The notes under the pieces are model-generated. The model did not search any database and had not been told where the DNA came from. It saw only the letters and a list, made by a program, of their open reading frames with translations. Both the position numbers and the translations under genes were made by a program. From contig JAHEIJ010000018.1 of assembly GCA_024639445.1 (NCBI GenBank), forward strand, positions 1-15,783: a stretch of DNA of 15,783 nt, read 5' to 3'. Shown one piece after another: positions 6,756-13,722 of this stretch. Every line of letters starts with the position of its first letter. Positions within the stretch are counted from its first letter, which is position 1. This stretch comes from Gammaproteobacteria bacterium (GTDB lineage: Bacteria > Pseudomonadota > Gammaproteobacteria > UBA6429 > Thiohalophilaceae).

Positions 6756-7760
6756 ATGTTTCATTATCCCGGTTTATATCTGTTATTCCTTGTGTCTCTG
6801 TTGACGGCCTGCTCAACAGCGACGAAGCAACCAGACTGGATCAACGCTAACAGCGCTAAATATCCGGCCAATGCTTACCTGCTTGGCCGCGGCCAGAGTG
6901 ATAATCGCGCCCTGGCGCAGGACCGGGCCCGTGCCGATCTCAGCAAGATTTTTCAGCTGCGTATTACCGAACAAAGTGAGGACGTGGTGACCTATGTGGC
7001 GCAAGATCAGGACGCGGGCAAAATTGAGACCAGCGCCAGTCGATTTATCACCACCCAAACTGATCAAATTGTCGAGGGCATCCGCATTGCCGAGCTGTGG
7101 CAGAATCCTGCTAACGGTCAGTATCATGCACTTGCCGTGCTGGATCGCAACCAGGCCGCCAACGACTTGCGGCAGGCTATTCAAGGCCAGGATGTGGCGA
7201 CCGAAGATGAAATCGCCCTCGCCACACAGCAGAGCGAACTCTTCATCCAGATTGGACATGCCAGCCAGGCGGTGGCTATCCAGTCCAGTCGCTATGAGAA
7301 TCAGCGCATACTAAAAATCATCGATCCAACCGGCATTGGTGTGCCGGCTAGTCATAACCTCACCAGCTTACGCGGCCACCGTGACGAGCTATTGCAACGT
7401 GTACAGATTGAGTTACTGATCCTCAATGATCCGATTGGCGGGGTTGAACCCATCCTGCAAGGCGCCCTGGCCGGGGCCGGATTTCAACATGCCGCGAATG
7501 ATAAAGCCAATTATCGGCTGGAAGCTGATCTGCAACTGGCTGGTTTTAATGACGCCAAAGGCTGGTATTGGTACCGCGGTAGTTTACAAATAAACTTGCT
7601 CAACAATACTGGCGGTCAATCGCAAGGCAGTCACCGCTGGGACCTCAAGGTTGCGGCACAAAATCCGGACACGGCTGCGCAACGGGCGCGTGACATGATT
7701 AGCAAAAATCTCAATGCGGAACTAAGGAGTGTTATTGTCAGTTTTGGCGTGCCTGAATAA
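6756..7760 (+). CDS. LPP20 family lipoprotein (second, longer copy)
   Basis: This 334-residue lipoprotein has signal peptide LYLLFLVSLLTAC, with the lipid-bearing cysteine at C19 and serine at +2. Residues 26-130 repeat the plan of the protein encoded at 4228-4785: QPDWINANSAKYPANAYLLGRGQ, then DNRALAQDRARADLSKIF, then a long helix and LWQNPANGQYHALAVLDRN. After about residue 140 there is an extra domain of roughly 190 residues not present in the first copy, with AEDEIA-like helix, then ILKIIDPTG and a strand-rich end (LEADLQLAGF, WYWYRGSLQINLLN). Only 2 bases separate it from the COG3014 gene and 15 from nadC. The two LPP20 proteins may be partners or subunits of one envelope assembly. The C-terminal domain is not one I recognise. 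Confidence 0.83.
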   Translation: MFHYPGLYLLFLVSLLTACSTATKQPDWINANSAKYPANAYLLGRGQSDNRALAQDRARADLSKIFQLRITEQSEDVVTYVAQDQDAGKIETSASRFITTQTDQIVEGIRIAELWQNPANGQYHALAVLDRNQAANDLRQAIQGQDVATEDEIALATQQSELFIQIGHASQAVAIQSSRYENQRILKIIDPTGIGVPASHNLTSLRGHRDELLQRVQIELLILNDPIGGVEPILQGALAGAGFQHAANDKANYRLEADLQLAGFNDAKGWYWYRGSLQINLLNNTGGQSQGSHRWDLKVAAQNPDTAAQRARDMISKNLNAELRSVIVSFGVPE

Positions 7761-7775
7761 TTCAACACCCCTGTT

Positions 7776-8606
7776 ATGCAGCTCCCCTCAAGCTATATTC
7801 GTCAACAGGTGGCGTTCGCCCTGGCTGAAGATATCGGCAATGGTGATGTCACAGCAGAGTTAATACCCGATGATAAACTGGCCAATGCCAGAATTATCAG
7901 TCGGGAGCCGGCCATTGTATGTGGCACTGACTGGGTCTCGGAAGTATTTAACCAGCTGGATACTGCCATTCAAATTGACTGGCACTGCCAGGATGGCGAC
8001 AAGATTCAATCGGATCAGGAACTGTGCCGTCTCCATGGTTCCGCCCGTCACCTGCTAAGTGGCGAACGTGCCGCACTGAATTTCCTGCAAACCCTCTCCG
8101 CCACCGCCACGCAGGCGCACGAATATGTCATGGCAGTTGATGGTACCGGTTGCCGTATTCTTGATACCCGTAAAACTATCCCTGGACTACGGTTGGCACA
8201 GAAATATGCGGTTCGTTGTGGTGGTGCCTACAATCATCGGACAGGACTGTATGACATGGTGTTAATTAAGGAAAATCATATTAGTGCCACAGGTTCGATC
8301 CAGGCAGCAGTCGATACCGCACAACGTTTATCGCCGGACATCCCGGTGGAAGTGGAAGTGGAAAATCTGCATCAACTGCAACAGGCGCTGGATGCCGATG
8401 TGGATCGTATCCTGTTGGACAATATGGACATCGCCATGTTAAGGCAGGCCGTGCAGATAACAAATAAGCGAATTCCGCTGGAAGCCTCGGGTGGCATTAC
8501 ACGAAAGACGGCAAGAGAAATTGCACAAACCGGCGTGGATTACATTTCGATCGGTTCGATCACCAAGCATATCCATGCCATCGATTTTTCCATGCGTTTT
8601 ATCTAG
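7776..8606 (+). CDS. nadC: Nicotinate-nucleotide pyrophosphorylase (quinolinate phosphoribosyltransferase)
   Basis: This cytoplasmic enzyme converts quinolinate and PRPP to nicotinate mononucleotide, CO2 and pyrophosphate in de novo NAD synthesis. Its 276 residues are full length. Diagnostic blocks are the N-terminal LAEDIGNGDVTAELI, SGERAALNFLQTLSATAT, DTRKTIPGLR (130-139), the RCGGAYNHRTGLYDMVLIKENH block (147-168) with substrate-binding Arg and His-Arg, EVEVEN (192-197), LLDNM (213-217) and EASGGI (236-241). The usual Thr in DTRKTTPG is Ile here, a mild variation. It sits 15 bases after the second LPP20 gene on the same strand and may be read through from the lipoprotein operon. Its final 8 bases overlap the end of the convergent PilZ-like gene. 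Confidence 0.97.
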   Translation: MQLPSSYIRQQVAFALAEDIGNGDVTAELIPDDKLANARIISREPAIVCGTDWVSEVFNQLDTAIQIDWHCQDGDKIQSDQELCRLHGSARHLLSGERAALNFLQTLSATATQAHEYVMAVDGTGCRILDTRKTIPGLRLAQKYAVRCGGAYNHRTGLYDMVLIKENHISATGSIQAAVDTAQRLSPDIPVEVEVENLHQLQQALDADVDRILLDNMDIAMLRQAVQITNKRIPLEASGGITRKTAREIAQTGVDYISIGSITKHIHAIDFSMRFI

Positions 8607-10362
8607 CCCTGGCCTGTTGCCATATTTGCTTTTGCAGGCCGGGTGATCGCAAATCAAAGACAGTAAATTCCTTTTTGGTCAGATAAACATCCCCCAACCT
8701 GGCAGGCGCCTTGCTACCGGCACGTAACAATTTAATCGGTACGCCCGGTTTCAGGTCATCGCGGGGCTGGGTAATCAGTTGCCAGTTTTCTGCTCCATCC
8801 TGGATCAGCATTGCTGGAATACCATCGCCATTTTCATGACTGCCAACACCTTCGATCAGAAGTACTTCAACATAGTTTGCAAGGCGGCTAATGCCAACCT
8901 CAACCATCTGATCCTGTGGCCGATTGAGGCGACATATGAAGCCCAACGACGGCTCACTAACTTCCTCAGTGGGAATGAATGCGGTCAATTGCCCCAAAGC
9001 AACGGGAGTATTGAAATCCGTATCCATGGTGCTGATCAAAACACCACCGGCACTGAAGTTCATAATCTGCCATGGCGATTTTTTGTTTTGTTTTTCGCCC
9101 AAGTCCATGTGGGAGGAAAATCTGGTCATGCTGTCAGTAAACTGGCGGGAGCTCATGACAAACTCCGAATCAGTTCGCTGCAGATCGGTTAATAGGCGAT
9201 AGACTTCCCCCAGTCCAAAATAGACCCGCACAATATTGTCATTAAATATTGCATGGCGTCGGGTACTACGTTGCCGCTTACGCAGACTCGTTAACATCAT
9301 TTGCAAAACCGGAACACGGTCCTCTTCTTTCAACCTGAATAACGGTCGACCGAGTTTCTTAGAATCATAGGCATCAATAAACTTCATGCTCGCTATGGCT
9401 TCATAGTCCTTTACCAAGCGGTTGTAATACTGGGTGTAGTCAAGTTGAATTGCGGGTCCTTTTAGCTGTTCGGGTCTTTCGAATCTCGGGGGGCCATCAT
9501 TTTCCAGCCAGGTCAAGAGACAACCCTCCCTCAATGGCTGGCCATCGTCCCTGGTCACCTTGATTCCCGGATTGAGGGAATCGATATAAGCATGGGGCAC
9601 ATGAAACAGGTGAGTCGGCCAGCTTGTCACGTCGAGCAGCCCGAAGAGTTGCAAAGACAGATAAAGGTGACGAGCGTTTGTTTCCAGCACGGTGCCAGGG
9701 CCATGGTGCTTTTCCCGTTTTCTAATCCCGACAAAACCATGTAGGGGTCTTTGTTCATCCAGATCATTGTGCAAAGCAAGGGCAAAGAAAATATGGTTAC
9801 TATCCTGCCAGACATTGCGCGACAATTTCTGATAGCGCAAAGCTCGTAAGCGCTGTTCGATCAACAGCATTTCCAGAATACGGAAGCCATACTCATATAT
9901 TTCCTGGCGGTTTTTCTTGTAAGGCCGCGCCTCCGGGCGGAATACCTCACTGAAAAGGTGCTTATAAGCAATCGCAATCTGCTCAACGACGTCAGTGCAG
10001 GCTATTAATGCTTTACGCCGTTCCTCACCTTCCGGCAAGCTGTTCTGGCGGCCCTGGTACTTTTCGTACCACGAGGCAATATTGGGATAAATTTCCTTCA
10101 GAACCAGGTTTAATAATTCAAGTCGCTTGTCCGGCTTAAGACTCAGGCGATTCAGGTTGGTGAGAATATTTTTGGCGTCTTCCAGTTGCTGTACTGGAAC
10201 CCGACGGAGGTTATTCAGGCGCTTCTGGTAAGCGCCCAGGTCCAGGTCTTTTTTCTCGGGGGACTTATAGGCCCGCGGCAGGTTGGCAAAGGCGGTAAAA
10301 TTAAACTTTTCCAGTTCTGCTGTTGAATACAATGGCTGATTATCTGATTTGAACAGTTTCAT
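8599..10362 (-). CDS. Large protein with PilZ-like c-di-GMP-binding signature
   Basis: This 587-residue soluble protein has no signal peptide or membrane segment. Residues 1-350 are mostly helical and charged (for example DLGAYQKRLNNLRRVP, LNLVLKEIYPNIASWYEKYQ), with no enzyme motif I recognise. A PilZ-type signature follows: R365-S-T-R-R369 satisfies RxxxR, and N435-F-S-A-G-G440 satisfies (D/N)xSxxG, continuing as GVLIST; VEVGISRLA lies near 487-495. PilZ domains bind cyclic di-GMP through these two motifs. Their separation of about 65 residues is much larger than the usual 20-35, so the domain carries an insert or is degenerate. The gene converges on nadC and is the last before a tRNA and type IV pilin region, which makes a role in surface behaviour plausible. 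Its own ribosome site is weak. Precise function is unknown. Confidence 0.7.
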   Translation of the reverse strand: MKLFKSDNQPLYSTAELEKFNFTAFANLPRAYKSPEKKDLDLGAYQKRLNNLRRVPVQQLEDAKNILTNLNRLSLKPDKRLELLNLVLKEIYPNIASWYEKYQGRQNSLPEGEERRKALIACTDVVEQIAIAYKHLFSEVFRPEARPYKKNRQEIYEYGFRILEMLLIEQRLRALRYQKLSRNVWQDSNHIFFALALHNDLDEQRPLHGFVGIRKREKHHGPGTVLETNARHLYLSLQLFGLLDVTSWPTHLFHVPHAYIDSLNPGIKVTRDDGQPLREGCLLTWLENDGPPRFERPEQLKGPAIQLDYTQYYNRLVKDYEAIASMKFIDAYDSKKLGRPLFRLKEEDRVPVLQMMLTSLRKRQRSTRRHAIFNDNIVRVYFGLGEVYRLLTDLQRTDSEFVMSSRQFTDSMTRFSSHMDLGEKQNKKSPWQIMNFSAGGVLISTMDTDFNTPVALGQLTAFIPTEEVSEPSLGFICRLNRPQDQMVEVGISRLANYVEVLLIEGVGSHENGDGIPAMLIQDGAENWQLITQPRDDLKPGVPIKLLRAGSKAPARLGDVYLTKKEFTVFDLRSPGLQKQIWQQARAR

Positions 10363-10420
10363 TATTCTGTAATTATTAGCTTGCGAACTCGCTGTCCTGA
10401 TACTTATGCAGACTATTATT

Positions 10421-10438
10421 CAAGCATAGCACTGCTTG
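10421..10438. repeat. Inverted repeat 6-6-6 (CAAGCA...TGCTTG) upstream of PilZ-like gene
   Basis: Perfect 6-base arms, CAAGCA and TGCTTG, flank a 6-base spacer 58-76 bases upstream of the PilZ-like start. No T-tract follows in either useful direction, so it is more likely an operator-like palindrome than a terminator. No regulator is recognised. Confidence 0.4.
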
Positions 10439-10448
10439 GGAAAACAGG

Positions 10449-10466
10449 ATAATTCCGAGTAATTAT
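10449..10466. repeat. Inverted repeat 6-6-6 (ATAATT...AATTAT) upstream of PilZ-like gene
   Basis: Perfect arms ATAATT and AATTAT flank a 6-base spacer. The outer GG and CC pair almost extends the symmetry, with one extra base on the right. Its centre lies 28 bases from that of the repeat at 10421-10438. It may be a regulator site or chance in an AT-rich leader. The rest of the 10363-10629 spacer holds no convincing gene. Confidence 0.35.
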
Positions 10467-10629
10467 TCCATTTAGTACTGTCTATTACTAAGGTAGCACA
10501 TCATTGAATTACGCCTTAACTGCCAGACATAACCTACTCAATCTATCGGCAGGTCACCGCAAATGTGTAGTAGATAATTGGAGAGGCAGTAACCGGTGGC
10601 CACAAAGAATAAGGGGGCGGGATGCTAAG

Positions 10630-10705
<76 letters not shown>

Positions 10706-10735
10706 AAGGGCGAAAACCGAGCTTACTGGGCTATC

Positions 10736-10749
10736 AGCCTGATCAGGCT
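10736..10749. repeat. Perfect palindrome AGCCTGATCAGGCT at the Fur-family stop
   Basis: A 14-base perfect palindrome touches the stop codon of the Fur-family gene. As RNA it gives a stem of only five pairs with a GATC loop, and no U-run follows on the minus strand, so it is at best a weak terminator. It lies between the regulator and the tRNA gene. Confidence 0.35.
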
Positions 10750-11186
10750 TATTCGGAATCGTTTTCCCGGATCCGGAAAATGATGTCAATCCCGGCCGGC
10801 TGGGTATTACCCGGTAATTCAGGCAGGCTGGTTATCATGACATCCTGGGCGACAATATCCGTCAAATCGCCGGTATCCAGATTGTAGAAATGATGGTGTT
10901 CGCTGGTATTGGAATCGTAAAACACCTTGTTGGGATCAACGATAACTTCGCGCACCAGCCCTTTACGTGCAAACAGGCCAAGCGTGTTATAGATCGTCGC
11001 CTTTGAGGCAATCGGGCCGTTACTGTTGACTACGGCCAGAATCTGATCCGCCGACAGATGCTGCGGACGCGCAAACAGGATTTCGGCAATCTGCACTCGT
11101 TGCTGGGTCGGGGTAATCCCCAGTTCCCGCAGCTGCTCCCCGATATCCCGCTCCGTAAAGATCTTGATGTGATTCTGCTCATTCAT
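10749..11186 (-). CDS. Fur-family transcriptional regulator without cysteines (Irr/PerR-like)
   Basis: I prefer the ATG at 11184-11186, giving 145 residues. The frame extends to a TTG at 11216 that would lie in the promoter. The winged-helix region contains TPTQQRVQIAEILFARPQHLSADQI and SKATIYNTLGLFARKGLVREV, as in Fur/PerR/Zur. The metal-binding half reads SEHHHFYNLDTGDLTDI, with H97-H98-H99. The whole protein has no cysteine, so the CxxC structural zinc sites of typical Fur and PerR are absent. The HHH block resembles the haem-sensing region of Irr. It probably represses or activates iron, haem or peroxide genes in the cytoplasm; the ligand is uncertain. A palindrome at 11210-11222 suggests self-regulation. 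It follows thiO on the same strand after 152 bases. Confidence 0.88.
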   Translation of the reverse strand: MNEQNHIKIFTERDIGEQLRELGITPTQQRVQIAEILFARPQHLSADQILAVVNSNGPIASKATIYNTLGLFARKGLVREVIVDPNKVFYDSNTSEHHHFYNLDTGDLTDIVAQDVMITSLPELPGNTQPAGIDIIFRIRENDSE

Positions 11187-11209
11187 ACGCCAAGTATAGA
11201 GCAGAGTTT

Positions 11210-11222
11210 TAGACAAAGTCTA
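11210..11222. promoter_or_regulatory. Palindromic operator candidate TAGAC-AAA-GTCTA over the Fur-family promoter
   Basis: The 5-3-5 inverted repeat is perfect. It lies 24-36 bases upstream of the preferred start. Reading on the minus strand, one arm coincides with a possible -35 (TAGACT), 18 bases from TATACT at 11198-11193, a good -10. That promoter would give a nearly leaderless transcript. A second option, TTGAGT with TCTAAA spaced by 16, also overlaps the palindrome. Position suggests autoregulation. Confidence 0.5.
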
Positions 11223-11338
11223 TTTGTCCACTCAAGTATTCACCTCAGATTAGAAATCATTAACATAAGTTATTGTTATTAAGAGAGTTACAAAATTCTA
11301 CAGCTATCGTAGTCAGGCCATTCTGCTCGTCTGATACC

Positions 11339-12439
11339 TCATCCGGCATAGGCGGCGGGCTCCAGTATCGGCTGGCGGCCCAGCAGAATATCAGCCAGTA
11401 GATGGGCGGAAGCCGGGCCCAGTACCACGCCATTGCGGAAATGCCCGGTATTGATGAAGAGTCCCTCAATCCGGGGGTGCTGCAGTATATATGGTATGCC
11501 ATGCGGCGAACCCGGCCGTAGCCCGGCCCAATGATGCTCGATTTTGTACCCCGCTAACGCGGGGATCAGGCGACACGCTTCGCCTTCAAGTTCCTGCATG
11601 GCCGCATGGGTGGTGGACTTATCGAAGCCAACCTCTTCCAGGGTACTGCCCACCAGAATCCGGCCGTCACGTCGGGGAATCACATAACGATCCCGGCTCA
11701 GGACAATACGCTGCACCACATCGGGCTCGGCCCGGTAGAGGATCATCTGGCCGCGCACGGGTCGGATCGGCAATGTCACCCCGGTGGACTCCAGCAACAG
11801 GGCACTCCAGGCACCGCCCGCGATCACCACATGATCGGCCTTGAACTCACCCTGTTCCGTCAGGATCCCATTCACGGCCTGTTCACCCAGCAACATGCCC
11901 TTAACCGACGTATGTTCAAACAGTGTGACGCCCTGGTTTTCAAGGCTTTTTCTTAATGCCTGGGCCAGCCGAGGGTTACGTATTTGCCCCACTTCCGGCA
12001 TCCACACGGCCTGATCCGGAACATCCCCCAGGTTGGGTTCGAGTTCCCGAATCTGTGCCTGGCTCACTAACTGGAGTGAGCGGTGCCAGTGTTTCGCCCA
12101 CTGTTGTGCCTGCACGGCTTCTTCGGTATCCAGGATCAGCAAGCCGTTATGCTGGTACTCGGGATCGATGCCGCTTTCGGCTTTCAAGGCTTCAGCCAGC
12201 GCCGGGTAGCGTGCCTGGCTCCAACTGGCCAGGGCACTGACGGCATCCGGATAACGCCAGGGATACAGCGGTGAAAGTATCCCGCCGCCGGCCCAGGTGG
12301 ATTCACGTCCAGTTTCTCCTCGCTCCACCAGCCCGACCGACATACCGGCCTGCAGCAGTTCCCGCGCAGTGAGCATTCCGATCAGGCCGCCGCCCACAAC
12401 CAGGCAGTCAAACTGGGGATTCAGAGCCACGTCGGACAC
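11339..12439 (-). CDS. thiO: Glycine oxidase ThiO, FAD-dependent
   Basis: This enzyme oxidises glycine to iminoacetate (dehydroglycine) for the thiazole half of thiamine. Its 366 residues are full length for the DAO family. The N-terminal FAD fold has GGGLIG at 16-21, then ERGETGRESTWAGGGILSPLYPW, typical of ThiO. The C-terminus has HHWAGLRPGSPHGIPYI and GLFINTGHFRNGVVLGP. The start is uncertain: GTG at 12439 has no spaced ribosome site, while GTG at 12430 lies 8 bases after AGGG and would give MALNPQFD. No thiS or thiG is adjacent. In Pseudomonas aeruginosa a thiO-type gene also precedes fimT/fimU, so this neighbourhood is conserved. No TPP riboswitch is seen in the 183-base upstream spacer. 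A weak promoter (TTGAGC, 16 bases, TACTGT) is complementary to 12487-12514. Confidence 0.93.
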   Translation of the reverse strand: MSDVALNPQFDCLVVGGGLIGMLTARELLQAGMSVGLVERGETGRESTWAGGGILSPLYPWRYPDAVSALASWSQARYPALAEALKAESGIDPEYQHNGLLILDTEEAVQAQQWAKHWHRSLQLVSQAQIRELEPNLGDVPDQAVWMPEVGQIRNPRLAQALRKSLENQGVTLFEHTSVKGMLLGEQAVNGILTEQGEFKADHVVIAGGAWSALLLESTGVTLPIRPVRGQMILYRAEPDVVQRIVLSRDRYVIPRRDGRILVGSTLEEVGFDKSTTHAAMQELEGEACRLIPALAGYKIEHHWAGLRPGSPHGIPYILQHPRIEGLFINTGHFRNGVVLGPASAHLLADILLGRQPILEPAAYAG

Positions 12440-12547
12440 CCTGGATTTTGAACATTTCTCATCGATTTCCTACCCAATTTAATAAAACAGTATTTTCCAG
12501 AGGTTTCTGCTCAAGGCCAACGCGTTCACAGTTTGCCAAACAGAATA

Positions 12548-12557
12548 ACCGTTCGTC
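12548..12557 (+). promoter_or_regulatory. AlgR-type binding site ACCGTTCGTC upstream of fimT
   Basis: The ten bases match exactly the AlgR recognition sequence known from Pseudomonas aeruginosa algD and fimU promoters. It is the only exact copy I found in the window and lies 66-75 bases before the fimT ATG. By chance one exact ten-base match on either strand is expected about 0.03 times in this length. AlgR is known to activate the fimU-pilVWXY1Y2E operon in P. aeruginosa. Binding here is inferred. Confidence 0.65.
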
Positions 12558-12590
12558 AGGAAATTTCGCTAGCCTATCCGAAACCCTCTG

Positions 12591-12603
12591 CCCGTTAAAC
12601 GGG
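12591..12603. repeat. Inverted repeat CCCGTT-A-AACGGG between AlgR box and fimT
   Basis: Perfect 6-base arms flank a single base. With so short a spacer it is more likely a protein-binding palindrome than an RNA hairpin. It lies 20-32 bases before the fimT ATG, where a core promoter or operator would be expected. A TATAAA is seen at 12611-12616, but no matching -35 was found. Confidence 0.4.
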
Positions 12604-12622
12604 ATTCAGCTATAAAACAGGC

Positions 12623-13219
12623 ATGAACGTGAAAAATAACCGTGGTTTTACCCTGATCGAATTACTGGTCACCGTGGCAGTAATCACCATACTGTTGGCA
12701 GTCGGTGTACCCAGTCTCCAGACATTCATCAAAGGCAATCGCCTGACCGCGCACACCAATGCCATAGTGGGCACGCTGCAACTGGCTCGTACCGAAGCTG
12801 TAAAGCGTTCCGGCATAGTGGTGGTATGTGGCAGTACCAATCTGACTGCCTGCAACTCTTCATCCTGGGAGAGCGGCTGGATTGTATTTTTTGATGATGG
12901 CGCAAATGCCGCCAGTGCTATAACAAGCGCGCCAACCGGTTCAGATGCAATCCTGCGTGTTAATGAGCCACTCAAGGGCGGAACCACCATTCGCGGTTTT
13001 GATTTCACCGACACCAGTTTTGTGTCATTCAACAATCAGGGTGTTATCAACAGTAAAGGTTCTTTCATCATTTGTGATGAGGATGGCAACCTAAAAAAGG
13101 CCAAAGGTATCAATATCGGCGTGACCGGCCTGGTCAGCCTGGCTGCAGATACCGACGGTACTCCGGACAAGATTGTCAACCGAAACGATGCCAGTAATAC
13201 CAATGCAACATGCCCATAA
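12623..13219 (+). CDS. fimT: Type IV minor pseudopilin FimT/FimU (GspH family)
   Basis: This 198-residue prepilin begins MNVKNNRG, then FTLIELLVTVAVITILLAVG. The PilD peptidase would cut after G8 and methylate F9; E13 is the conserved Glu5 of the mature pilin. The single hydrophobic helix is followed by a globular domain with four cysteines (in VVVCGS, TACNSS, FIICDED and the C-terminal TCP), likely forming disulfides in the periplasm. It is a GspH-like subunit of the pilus tip priming complex. An alternative GTG start at 12629 has AGG 7 bases upstream and would give leader MKNNRG; the ATG at 12623 has AGG only one base away, so the GTG may be the real start. It heads the operon below an AlgR-type box. 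Its stop overlaps the pilV region. Confidence 0.92.
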   Translation: MNVKNNRGFTLIELLVTVAVITILLAVGVPSLQTFIKGNRLTAHTNAIVGTLQLARTEAVKRSGIVVVCGSTNLTACNSSSWESGWIVFFDDGANAASAITSAPTGSDAILRVNEPLKGGTTIRGFDFTDTSFVSFNNQGVINSKGSFIICDEDGNLKKAKGINIGVTGLVSLAADTDGTPDKIVNRNDASNTNATCP

Positions 13220-13722
13220 TGAATGGTCCTAACATGACGAACATACCGAAAGGTCCGAAAAATTCCAGAGGCTTTACCTTGCTTGAAGCCATGATCGCGT
13301 TGGTTATCTTCTCTATCGGTTTATTGGGATTGGCTGGATTACAAGCCACCTCGATCAAGTTCAACAAAAGCGCTTATCTCCGTACCCAGGCCACCTTCCT
13401 GGCCTATGACATGCTGGATCGTATGCGAGCCAATATAGACAAGGCAAATGACATCTCAGCAAACTATTTAACAGTATTGGGAGCTGTATCCAGTCCCAGC
13501 GAGGATTGCATAGGTACAAGTTCCGACTGTGACGCCGGTGAACTTTTTCTCGCCGATCGCGCTGAATGGAAGACCGCACTGGCCAGCACGCTGCCTTCGG
13601 GAGATGGAACCGTGACTTATGATACCAGCAACGGGCGTACTGAAGTCATTATCACCGTCTATTGGGATGATGAACGTGACGGTACTGCCGATGACACTTT
13701 CGCAATACGTGCGGAGCTATGA
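13210..13722 (+). CDS. pilV: Type IV minor pilin PilV (GspI-like)
   Basis: This 170-residue prepilin has a basic leader ending NSRG, then FTLLEAMIALVIFSIGLLGLAGLQA, with the conserved Glu at mature position 5. The following ATSIKFNKSAYLRTQATFLAYDMLDRMRAN is characteristic of PilV. It joins the minor-pilin complex that initiates pilus assembly and presents PilY1. Three in-frame ATGs are possible: 13210 (overlapping fimT by 10 bases), 13219 (TAATG overlap with the fimT stop) and 13234. None has a strong ribosome site, and coupling at 13219 is attractive. Two cysteines (DCIGTSSDC) probably form a local disulfide. Its stop overlaps the pilW start as ATGA. Confidence 0.9.
   Translation: MPIMNGPNMTNIPKGPKNSRGFTLLEAMIALVIFSIGLLGLAGLQATSIKFNKSAYLRTQATFLAYDMLDRMRANIDKANDISANYLTVLGAVSSPSEDCIGTSSDCDAGELFLADRAEWKTALASTLPSGDGTVTYDTSNGRTEVIITVYWDDERDGTADDTFAIRAEL

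Noticed and set aside
10784..10789. TTGACA on the minus strand as a tRNA promoter -35
   Set aside because: It is a perfect -35 hexamer but no -10 lies 16-18 bases away; it is inside the Fur-family coding region.
11223..11338. Terminator or small gene between thiO and the Fur-family gene
   Set aside because: The region is AT-rich with imperfect AACATAAGTTATTGTT symmetry but no GC stem plus T-tract, and no open frame with a ribosome site.
12440..12622. TPP riboswitch upstream of thiO
   Set aside because: Neither the CTGAGA nor the GCTGAGAT-type core of a thi-box is present on either strand.
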